This document shows positions 1 to 10,375 of a stretch of DNA of 64,000 nt, one piece after another. Under the pieces are notes generated by a model. It made no database searches and had not been told where the DNA came from. It worked only from the letters and a program-made list of their open reading frames with translations. The stretch is from Homarus americanus (taxonomy: Eukaryota; Arthropoda; Malacostraca; Decapoda; Nephropidae): assembly GCF_018991925.1 (NCBI RefSeq), contig NW_024744357.1, forward strand, positions 2,809,409 to 2,873,408, in the 5' to 3' direction. Position 1 is the first letter of the stretch, and the number at the start of each line of letters is the position of its first letter. A program made the translations under genes and the position numbers.

Positions 1-740
1 TAAATACATGTGTAGCAACTGATGACGCCATAAAATATATTTCGTTTTAAGCTAAAATTCAATAAAAAAATTCTCCTTTCAGTTAAAAGTGTTCAGCTAT
101 TTATTTTGCTACGCTAGACTACTGTGGGAACGACTGGTGCATTAACCACGCTCTTGAAGCAGTTACATCTGTTTGTTTGGTATCACCTGGACCCCGCACG
201 GTTACACCTTAAAAACCCTTGGCCTCCAGAACTAGACTGCATAACTGCCTCACGTAATCCAACAGTCTGGCTACAGTTTACATCGGCCTCTTGTAGTAGA
301 CGCCGAGGACATACAGCACATCCAACAGATTACGAGAATGTTTTGTTTTAGAATGCCATTTTTTACAGCAATTGTGTACGAGTTGTTTCATCACGATCAA
401 CAATCAAATGGACTTATCTTTCCCTTAGTTATCTCTGCCTTTACTTGAGATTCTGGGGAGGGAAGGGAGTGAGCTTTTGGCAGGTACTGTGTCATTAGAG
501 TTGATAAAGGCGTTTGACAACACAAGAGAGCAGGGGCGTGGCTTTCTCACCACCAGTAACACTAAACTGGGTTGTTACTTGATCACTTCCACCTTTCGCT
601 ACTACAGTTATTAAAAATTATTAATTGATGAAAAATCAAGAACGAATTGTTGAATAAAATATGACTTGTTCACCCTGTAATATGTTTATTAGAGTTGTGA
701 AAATCAATGTGCAGGTATTGGGGTGTAGTGGCAATGGCGT
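1..740. other. Unique AT-rich DNA, no gene recognised
   Basis: Non-repetitive sequence. The longest open frame (124-351 +, 75 codons) has no motif I recognise and no splice or start context that favours it. I see no repeats, hairpins or RNA gene here. Confidence 0.6.
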
Positions 741-1083
741 TTGGCCACTGCTTCACACCCAGCTCAGTATGGACGCAAAAGAACATCGATTGGCGAGTCC
801 CAGGGAATTATTGGTTTGCCCGCGGCTGGCTACAACTTGTCAAAAATTGCAAGGGAGGTTGGGGTCATCGTCAGACGTTGGTTAACCCGCTGGGAGGAGT
901 CTGGGAACTTGGGAAACTGGCCGCGGTGCTTTGCTGGCATTTGATATATTATATGAAAACTAATTTTGGGTATGGAAGTAAACAAAACATTTTTGAACTC
1001 TTAATCATATACATTTTAATCTTAAGCAGGATAGACCACGATTGGCAGGCGAGGAGGACAGTGGGCAGACTATTGAGATTCTG
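741..1083 (+). mobile_element. Tc1/mariner-like transposase fragment (N-terminal HTH, broken)
   Basis: The frame 741-944 reads through QYGRKR, then GLPAAGYNLSKIAREVGV and RRWLTRWEESGNL. This is the layout of the N-terminal helix-turn-helix DNA-binding region of Tc1-like transposases: a GL.eaG.s..eIA..vGvs helix pair followed by a W..Rw.eeGnl linker. After NWPR the frame is interrupted by about 80 bp. The expected next segment then resumes at 1027-1083 as QDRPRLAGEEDSGQTIEIL, matching the R.GRPR hook and linker of the family, and ends at a stop. No catalytic DDE domain or terminal inverted repeats were found, so this is a dead 5' fragment. The 80-bp interruption ends in a weak acceptor-like TTAAGCAG, but no donor preserves the frame, so an insertion is more likely than an intron. 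Confidence 0.7.
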
Positions 1084-2106
1084 TGACCTGTGTTGGTAAA
1101 TAGTCAAAATATATGTGATTTCTATCCTGGTATTCAATATTTCTCCTCATAACAACATTATTATAAATATCTAATTCCCGTTCTTTAAAATCTGAACAAC
1201 ATCCTGGAAAAATGATAAATAAAGAATGGGCGTTATGTTATAATATTCATAAAATAAGGGTCTTCATCTTTCAAGCATGTAAACCTGAGATAATATAGTG
1301 GAAAAAGAACTTCCATTCATCCTTCCCTTGATTCCCTTCTTTCGCGAATTTCCCTGTTTTCTTCAATGACCCCCAACAAACGGCCCTCCCCCAAGTGGAC
1401 CTCCCCCCCCCCCTCCACCCACGTGACGTATCGTGCAAACTGGACCCGGCCAGGAGCAGGAGTTAGGTGATGGAGTGGATGGTTACTTTTGACCATGACA
1501 GTACTTACTTGGCGAGAAGGTAGTATTCATGCCGGCTCTTGGAAGCAGTGTTTGCAGCCGCTGTTTTGACTTCTTGAATCGTTACGAAATATTAATCTTT
1601 AGGTACCAACACTTTTTTGTATCCTCTAATAAACCAGTCAAGGTTTGTAGTCACAATACCGTATAAATAATCACAATAGCTGGTTTAATATTGTCTGACA
1701 CCAAAATATAGATTATTTCAGTTCGACAGATAATTTTACTCGGCAGTGCGCACACAGTCATTGATATTAACACGAGAGATTCTTCTACGTCAGTATTAAT
1801 AATCTCCCTATGGGTCACGAATACTAACCTTGATAGGCAAAGTTTACAGCGCGGGCGAGAATCGACTGTGAGGGAGTAGCCCCCGGCTGTTGGGTCTCAC
1901 TTCACCTACACTGAACCACGCCCTCCTTGTTAACACAACTACTGGCTCTCATTTATAAATCAGCTTGTTCCTTTGTCTGTCTGTAATCTATTTATAATTC
2001 TCCTCAAATTCGTTGTTTCATTTCGTCAACATTACACACAATTACTAATATGCAGGAAGAGAAATCGTGTAACAAGATTCTCTAAAATCCAGTGAAATCA
2101 CAAAAT
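1084..2106. other. Unique AT-rich DNA, no gene recognised
   Basis: No coding or repeat structure beyond a C run near 1408-1418 followed by CCACGTGACGTA around 1429-1440 (an E-box and half-CRE-like motif). Nothing else supports a promoter here. Confidence 0.5.
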
Positions 2107-2181
2107 CCCTGAAAAATTCAGTAATTTCATATAATCCCGGGTGGTTGCAGGGATTACAAGAAATTCGTAAATTTTTCAAGG
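2107..2181. repeat. Imperfect inverted repeat, 32-bp arms, 11-bp spacer
   Basis: The left arm 2107-2138 (CCCTGAAAAATT ... TAATCCC) pairs with the right arm 2150-2181 (GGGATTAC ... TTTCAAGG) at most positions; I count 6-8 mismatches in 32. It could form a hairpin or be the remnant of a fold-back element. No target-site duplication is evident. Confidence 0.55.
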
Positions 2182-2217
2182 TTTGCATGAAATCCTTAGT
2201 TACTACACGCTTTCTTT

Positions 2218-2220
<3 letters not shown>

Positions 2221-2254
<34 letters not shown>
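2221..2254. repeat. (GA)n microsatellite
   Basis: A pure GA run of 34 bp. Confidence 0.95.
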
Positions 2255-2257
<3 letters not shown>

Positions 2258-3088
2258 AAACTGGCAGAAGGTTAATTGGAATGTAATATCCATACACAGT
2301 TGAACAAACCTATTGACTTTGACTTTAGTCTCGGTCACCGGGGTCAGCTGATGTCTCCGTACATCCAAGTCTCGCCTTTATCGTCCTGCCTGAACAGAAG
2401 TGTGGCAGCAACATTGTTCCAACTCTCTAACTCGCACTGTGATACATTATGAACACCAAGTGAAAGAACTTATTTTTCTCCCCGTCTTTGTGAAGGAGTC
2501 AATGCTTCGTCATCTGCTGGCATTTACCCAATCATTGTTTAATTACATGAGCTGTTTCCTCTGGACGAAAACCTTAAGAAGACTGACTTTCTCTCTCAAC
2601 ATTATTCTCACTCTGCCTTGTGTACAGATCTATATTAAACTCTTTAACTATTTTACAATGAGATCTTTGTTTTGTTCCATCTTCTCCGGCAGAAATGATA
2701 ACATAAGTTTCTGCTTGGACTTTCTATTGTCATTAATTTTAGTAATATAAGACAATGTTTTCCACGTAATGAGTTATGTTGCTTCACAAAGTTCAGGGTA
2801 TTAAATTTTCTTAATAATATTCGAAATTTTTAATTTTCCATAATAGGATTTTGTTAGTTTCAGATATATTTTATGGCTTTTATTTATAGTTTGATTCCCT
2901 GCAGATGAACTGACAATTTTCTCAATATATTTACTTACATCTTTGATAAATTTGTCAGATTTTCAATTATATCCACATCTGTGAGTACACTCGGTGTGTT
3001 CCTCAACTAACTCCTAAACTGGGCTGAACTCATTCTCATGTCTATATTATTTGAAAGTTCTCTCTTCTTTATATGACGGGGCTGCCTC
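2255..3088. other. Unique AT-rich DNA, no gene recognised
   Basis: The open frame 2400-2750 + (116 codons) is rich in L/F/I, as expected of AT-rich random sequence. It has no recognisable domain. Confidence 0.5.
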
Positions 3089-3960
3089 ATGGATTACATG
3101 CAGAATAATCAACTCTGCAGCAACAATCAGCAAGGCTTTATCAGTGACAGATCCACTGGTCTCCAACTGCTCTAAGTTCTGGATGTAGGGACGGCAGTGA
3201 CAGACCAGGAAGAGGCATTAGATGTGACGAAGAGGAATTTCAGGAAGGTATCTCAGTAGGATCTCTCCTCACTTCTACAGTATTTGATAAATTCAGTACT
3301 TCTGGTATTACTGAAGAAACGCACCGATTAAGTGACTTCCCTCAGTGAAATGTGTTAGTGCCGACACCCCTCTTCATACACGTCAATTGTTTACCAAATA
3401 GTGTGTCCTCTGAAGTGTACATCTTTACCGTCTGATAAAAACCAGCAACATCTTCAAATGGATAAAAAAAACCGTGGGACAAATGTTTACTCTGTTGCCA
3501 GCCATATGAATGTTAGGTGATATGTATTGGCTGGACATGGGAGGGAAGACATAGAATGTCATTCACTCACCTTGATGCTGAACTTAGTGTGATTCAGCAT
3601 AACCACGAGATGAAAGACATCCACACAATCGAGAATCTTCATAGGAGAAGGACGGAATTGATCCCCGAGATATGAAACTTGCCTTATAAAGACTCTCTGA
3701 GAAGGTGAAGATGGGTCGCATGATATGTGAAATACTATGCAGACCTACAAAGTGATGCCAGGACACCCATGACCAGCACTGACACCACATGATGGCAACG
3801 CCAACAGTTTGACGTTGTCAACACACGTCTACAGACCAACATGAGGCAAAACGACTCACTGTGTCTTGTGGAGGTATGTAACAACTTACTGTACTTGACC
3901 AGTTGGTCACTGAAGTTCGACATTTTTTGGACAAAGTGTAGATCAAGATATGATCAACTG
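3089..3960 (+). mobile_element. Decayed CR1/Jockey-type LINE, reverse-transcriptase remnant
   Basis: Collinear fragments of a non-LTR retrotransposon reverse transcriptase survive on the plus strand, split by stops and frameshifts. From 3089: MDYMQNNQLCSNNQQGF then ISDRSTGLQLL, which corresponds to the family's block 'hl..n.lls..QhGF..grS...qLLe.l'. From 3334: DFPQ*NVLVPTPLFIHVN and LPNSVSSEVYIF, which correspond to the 'GiPQGSvLGPtLF.i.iNDLP...s.v.lFADDtk' block; the catalytic FADD itself is lost (IFTV followed by two stops). Around 3628-3690: NLHRRRTELIPEI*NLPYKDSLRR, equivalent to the thumb region 'lE.vQrRaTk.ip.l.nl.YeeRLr.L'. A possible C-terminal trace (HFLDKV) lies near 3920. Endonuclease, 5' UTR and 3' tail were not seen. 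The copy is old and inactive; the exact clade needs alignment. Confidence 0.75.
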
Positions 3961-4511
3961 CAGAATCGCGAATATATTGTTTAGTCACAAGCTGGCAACT
4001 GTTATCTCAAGTAACGCTAGCGAAGCAACTCAGGAGCTGCATGTATATACTGGCGCACAGATTTCGTTCAGAATATTGCTAAGTGAATGAAGTAGTAAAG
4101 GAGTATCGTTGATTCAAAGGTTATATTCACCTTTAAATTACTGGCGTCCATCAGTGACCGCTGGGATTATTAAACTGGATGAATCGAGTTACACCAGGCA
4201 GTGTGTTTTATACTGGATATCACAATTTAAATTTCATTTCATTTACCATTGGAACTTACCTGATTTTCACTCTGATACGTTAACAAACACTTGTTATCCA
4301 ATTTATGGCGTTGAAATACTCCAGAATGACCTTCTAAAATCGTATATTTATTCATCAGGACAACTACCTGAATTAGCCATAATCCGTACAGTACCTGCTG
4401 TATATATTAAGGTAACTCGCTCCAAAGAGTATCATGTCAGACAATACGACACAAGGGACGGAGCATCTATGACTGTATTTATTCACACTAATTAAACATG
4501 CACATACATAT
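3961..4511. other. Unique DNA between LINE and satellite, no gene recognised
   Basis: The open frame 4109-4495 + (128 codons) has ordinary composition but no recognisable family, no clear start context, and ends at the edge of the satellite. I do not call it a gene. Confidence 0.45.
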
Positions 4512-4589
4512 AGTGTAGGTATACAATAAACACAGTCAGTGCAGGTATACAATGAACACAGTCAGTGCAGGTATACAATGAACATAGGC

Positions 4590-5065
4590 AGTGTGGGTAT
4601 ACACTGAATACAGTCAGTGCAGGTATACAATGAACATAGACAGTGCAGGTATACAATGAACATAGACAGTGTGGGTATACACTGAATACAGTCAGTGCAG
4701 GTATACAATGAACATAGACAGTGCAGGTATACAATGAACATAGACAGTGTGGGTATACACTGAATACAGTCAGTGCAGGTATACAATGAACATAGACAGT
4801 GCAGGTATACAATGAACATAGACAGTGTGGGTATACACTGAATACAGTCAGTGCAGGTATACAATGAACATAGACAGTGCAGGTATACAATGAACATAGA
4901 CAGTGTGGGTATACACTGAATACAGTCAGTGCAGGTATACAATGAACATAGACAGTGCAGGTATACAATGAACATAGACAGTGTGGGTATACACTGAATA
5001 CAGTCAGTGCAGGTATACAATGAACATAGACAGTGCAGGTATACAATGAACATAGACAGTGCAGG
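4590..5065. repeat. 78-bp trimeric higher-order repeat within the 26-bp satellite
   Basis: The variant monomer containing GTGTGGGTATACACTGAATA recurs about every 78 bp (near 4590, 4668, 4746, 4824, 4902 and 4980), separated each time by two standard monomers. This is a three-monomer unit repeated about six times with almost no divergence. The same trimer recurs near 5375-5480. Confidence 0.9.
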
Positions 5066-6298
5066 TATACAATGAAGACATAGATGATGCAGGGCATACA
5101 ATGAACACAGTCAGTGCGGGTATACAATAATTTTTCAAGACAATTATTGGGTATACACAATGAACATAGGCAGTGCAGGTATACAATGAACACAGTCAGT
5201 GCAGGTATACAATGAACATAGACAGTGTGGGTATACAATGAACATAGGCAGTGCAGGTATACAATGAACACAGTCAGTGCAGGTATACAATGAACATAGA
5301 CAGTGCAGGTATACAATAAACACAGTCAGTGCAGGTATACAATGAACATAGACAGTGCAGGTATACAATGAACATAGACAGTGTGGGTATACACTGAATA
5401 CAGTCAGTGCAGGTATACAATGAACATAGACAGTGCAGGTATACAATGAACATAGACAGTGTGGGTATACACTGAATACAGTCAATTGGGTATACAATGA
5501 ACATAGACAGTGCTGCGGTGTACAATAGACACAGTCAATGCAGGTATACAATGAACATAGACAGTGCAGGTATGCAATGAACACAAGACAGTGCGGAGTA
5601 TACAATGAACATAAGACAGTGCGGGTATACAATGAACACAGTCAGTGCGGGTAGCAATGAACATAGACGGTGTGGGTATACAATGAACATAGGCAGTGCG
5701 GGTATGCAATGAACTGGTCAGTGCAGGTATGCAATGAACATAGACAGTGCAGGTATGCAATAAACACAGTCAGTGCGGGTATGCACAATGAACATAGACA
5801 GTGTGGGTATACAATGAAAGAACATGGAAGCAGGTAAGGTATACAGTAGACACAGTCAATTACAGGTATACAATGAACATAGACGGTGCGGGTATACAAT
5901 ATAGACACAGTCAGTGCGAATTTATACAATGAACATAGACAGTGCAGGTATACAATGAACATAGACAGTGCAGGTATACAATGAACATAGACAGTGCAGG
6001 TATACAATGAACACAGTCAGTGCAGGTATACAATGAACACAGTCAGTGCAGGTATACAATGAACATAGACAGTGCAGGAATACAATGAACACAGTCAGTG
6101 CAGGTATACAATGAACACAGACAGTGCAGGTATACAATGAACATAGACAGTGCAGGTATACAATGAACATAGACAGCGCAGGTATACAATGAACACAGTC
6201 AGTGCAGGTATACAATGAACATAGACAGTGCAGGTATACAATGAACATAGACAGTGCAGGTATACAATGAACACAGACAGTGCAGGTATACAATGAAC

Positions 6299-9200
6299 AT
6301 AGGCAGTGCAGGTATACAATGAACACAGTCAGTGCAGGTATACAATGAACATAGCCAGTGCAGGTATACAATGAACATAGACAGTGCAGGTATACAATGA
6401 ACATAGACAGTGTAGGTATACAATGAACATAGACAGTGTAGGTATACAATGAACATAGACAGTGCAGGTATACAATAAACATAGACAGTGCAGGTATACA
6501 ATGAACACAGTCAGTGCAGGCATACAATGAACATAGACAGTGTAGGTATACAATGAACATAGACAGTGTAGGTATACAATGAACATAGACAGTGCAGGTA
6601 TACAATGAACATAGACAGTGCAGGTATACAATGAACATAGACAGTGCAGGTATACAATAAACATAGACAGTGCAGGTATACAATGAACACAGTCAGTGCA
6701 GGCATACAATGAACATAGACAGTGTAGGTATACAATGAACATAGACAGTGTAGGTATACAATGAACATAGACAGTGCAGGTATACAATGAATACAGTCAG
6801 TGCAGGTATACACTGAATACAGTCAGTGCAGGTATACAATGAACATAGACAGTGTAGGTATACAATGAACACAGTCAGTACAGGTATACAATGAACATAG
6901 ACAGTGTAGGTATACAATGAACACAGTCAGTGCAGGTATACAATGAATACAGTCAGTGCAGGTATACAATGAACACAGTCAGTGCAGGTATACAATGAAC
7001 ATAGACAGTGTAGGTATACAATGAACACAGTCAGTGTAAGTATACAATGAACATAGACAGTGCAGGTATGAAATGAACATAGGCAGTGCAGGTATACAAT
7101 GAACATAGACAGTGTAGGTATACAATGAACACAGTAAGTGCAGGTATACAATGAACATAGACAGTGTAGGTATACAATGAACACAATCAGTGCAGGTATA
7201 CAATGAACATAGGCAGTGCAGGTATACAATGAACATAGACAGTGCAGGTATACAATGAACATAGACAGTGTAGGTATACAATGAACATAGACAGTGCAGG
7301 TATACAATGAACATAGACAGTGTAGGTATACAATGAACATAGACAGTGTAGGTATACAATGAACATAGACAGTGTAGGTATACAATGAACATAGACAGTG
7401 CAGGTATGCAATGAACATAGACAGTGTGGGTATACAATGAACATAGACAGTGCAGGTATACAATGAACATAGACAGTGCAGGTATACAATGAACATAGAC
7501 AGTGCAGGTATACAATGAACATAGACAGTGTAGGTATACAATAAACACAGTCAGTGCAGGTATACAATGAACATAGACAGTGTAGGTATACAATGCACAT
7601 AGACAGTGCAGGTATACAATGAACATAGGCAGTGCAGGTATACAATGAACATAGACAGTGCAGGTATACAATGAACATAAGACAGTAGGTATACAATAAA
7701 TTACAGATATGTAGGTATACACGAACACAAATAGTGCAGGTGTACAACAACATAGACAGTGCAGGTATACAATGAACATAGACAGTGCAGGTATACAATA
7801 AAAACAGACAATGCAGGTATACAATGAACATAGACAGTGCAGGTATACAATGAACATAGACAGTGCAGGTATACAATGAACATAGACAGTGTAGGTATAC
7901 AATGAACATAGACAGTGCAGGTATACAATGAACACAGTCAGTGCAGGTATACAATAAACACAGCCAGTGCAGGTATACAATGAACATAGACAGTGCAGGT
8001 ATACAATGAACATAGACAGTGTAGGTATACAATGAACATAGACAGTGCAGGTATGTATAAATTTAAATATAGCAGTGCAGGTATACAATGAACATAGGCA
8101 GTGCAGGTATACAATGAACACAGTCAGTGCAGGTATACAATGAACATAGCCAGTGCAGGTATACAATGAACATAGACAGTGCAGGTATACAATGAACATA
8201 GACAGTGTAGGTATACAATGAACATAGACAGTGTAGGTATACAATGAACATAGACAGTGCAGGTATACAATAAACATAGACAGTGCAGGTATACAATGAA
8301 CACAGTCAGTGCAGGCATACAATGAACATAGACAGTGTAGGTATACAATGAACATAGACAGTGTAGGTATACAATGAACATAGACAGTGCAGGTATACAA
8401 TGAACATAGACAGTGCAGGTATACAATGAACATAGACAGTGCAGGTATACAATAAACATAGACAGTGCAGGTATACAATGAACACAGTCAGTGCAGGCAT
8501 ACAATGAACATAGACAGTGTAGGTATACAATGAACATAGACAGTGTAGGTATACAATGAACATAGACAGTGCAGGTATACAATGAATACAGTCAGTGCAG
8601 GTATACACTGAATACAGTCAGTGCAGGTATACAATGAACATAGACAGTGTAGGTATACAATGAACACAGTCAGTACAGGTATACAATGAACATAGACAGT
8701 GTAGGTATACAATGAACACAGTCAGTGCAGGTATACAATGAATACAGTCAGTGCAGGTATACAATGAACACAGTCAGTGCAGGTATACAATGAACATAGA
8801 CAGTGTAGGTATACAATGAACACAGTCAGTGTAGGTATACAATGAACATAGACAGTGCAGGTATGAAATGAACATAGGCAGTGCAGGTATACAATGAACA
8901 TAGACAGTGTAGGTATACAATGAACACAGTAAGTGCAGGTATACAATGAACATAGACAGTGTAGGTATACAATGAACACAATCAGTGCAGGTATACAATG
9001 AACATAGGCAGTGCAGGTATACAATGAACATAGACAGTGCAGGTATACAATGAACATAGACAGTGTAGGTATACAATGAACATAGACAGTGCAGGTATAC
9101 AATGAACATAGACAGTGTAGGTATACAATGAACATAGACAGTGTAGGTATACAATGAACATAGACAGTGTAGGTATACAATGAACATAGACAGTGCAGGT

Positions 9201-10375
9201 ATGCAATGAACATAGACAGTGTGGGTATACAATGAACATAGACAGTGCAGGTATACAATGAACATAGACAGTGCAGGTATACAATGAACATAGACAGTGC
9301 AGGTATACAATGAACATAGACAGTGTAGGTATACAATAAACACAGTCAGTGCAGGTATACAATGAACATAGACAGTGTAGGTATACAATGCACATAGACA
9401 GTGCAGGTATACAATGAACATAGGCAGTGCAGGTATAATGAAATATAGACAGTAGGTATACAATGAATATAAGACAGTGCAGGTATACAATGAACATAGA
9501 CAGTGTATATAAAGTGAAATTACAGGCCAGTGCAGGTGTACAATGAACATAGACAGTGCAGGTATACAATGAACATAGACAGTGCAGGTATACAATAAAA
9601 ACAGACAATGCAGGTATACAATGAACATAGACAGTGCAGGTATACAATGAACATAGACAGTGCAGGTATACAATGAACATAGACAGTGTAGGTATACAAT
9701 GAACATAGACAGTGCAGGTATACAATGAACACAGTCAGTGCAGGTATACAATAAACACAGCCAGTGCAGGTATACAATGAACATAGACAGTGCAGGTATA
9801 CAATGAACATAGACAGTGTAGGTATACAATGAACATAGACAGTGCAGGTATACAATGAACATAGGCAGTGCAGGTATACAATGAACATAGGCAGTGCAGG
9901 TATACAATGAACACAGTCAGTGCAGGTATACAATGAACATAGCCAGTGCAGGTATACAATGAACATAGACAGTGCAGGTATACAATGAACATAGACAGTG
10001 TAGGTATACAATGAACATAGACAGTGTAGGTATACAATGAACATAGACAGTGCAGGTATACAATAAACATAGACAGTGCAGGTATACAATGAACACAGTC
10101 AGTGCAGGCATACAATGAACATAGACAGTGTAGGTATACAATGAACATAGACAGTGTAGGTATACAATGAACATAGACAGTGCAGGTATACAATGAACAT
10201 AGACAGTGCAGGTATACAATGAACATAGACAGTGCAGGTATACAATAAACATAGACAGTGCAGGTATACAATGAACACAGTCAGTGCAGGCATACAATGA
10301 ACATAGACAGTGTAGGTATACAATGAACATAGACAGTGTAGGTATACAATGAACATAGACAGTGCAGGTATACAA
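6299..10375. repeat. ~1,795-bp higher-order repeat, two full copies plus a partial third
   Basis: The order of monomer variants repeats at a spacing of 1,795 and then 1,793 bp. For example, the rare monomer ATAGCCAG occurs at 6351, 8146 and 9939, and the CACTGAATACAG variant near 6810 recurs near 8605. 1,795 is 69 x 26 plus 1. Copy 1 runs to about 8,080, copy 2 to about 9,880 and copy 3 to about 10,375. The copies differ at few positions apart from one scrambled patch in each (7,680-7,745 and 9,437-9,535) and a junction patch at 8,050-8,080. Confidence 0.9.

Noticed and set aside
4109..4495. 128-codon plus-strand frame next to the satellite
   Set aside because: No recognisable family. Length is within chance expectation for a window of this size.
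4512..5500. CRISPR-like appearance (regular repeat of 26 bp)
   Set aside because: There are no unique spacers between repeats; units are directly contiguous, and the context is eukaryotic. It is a satellite.
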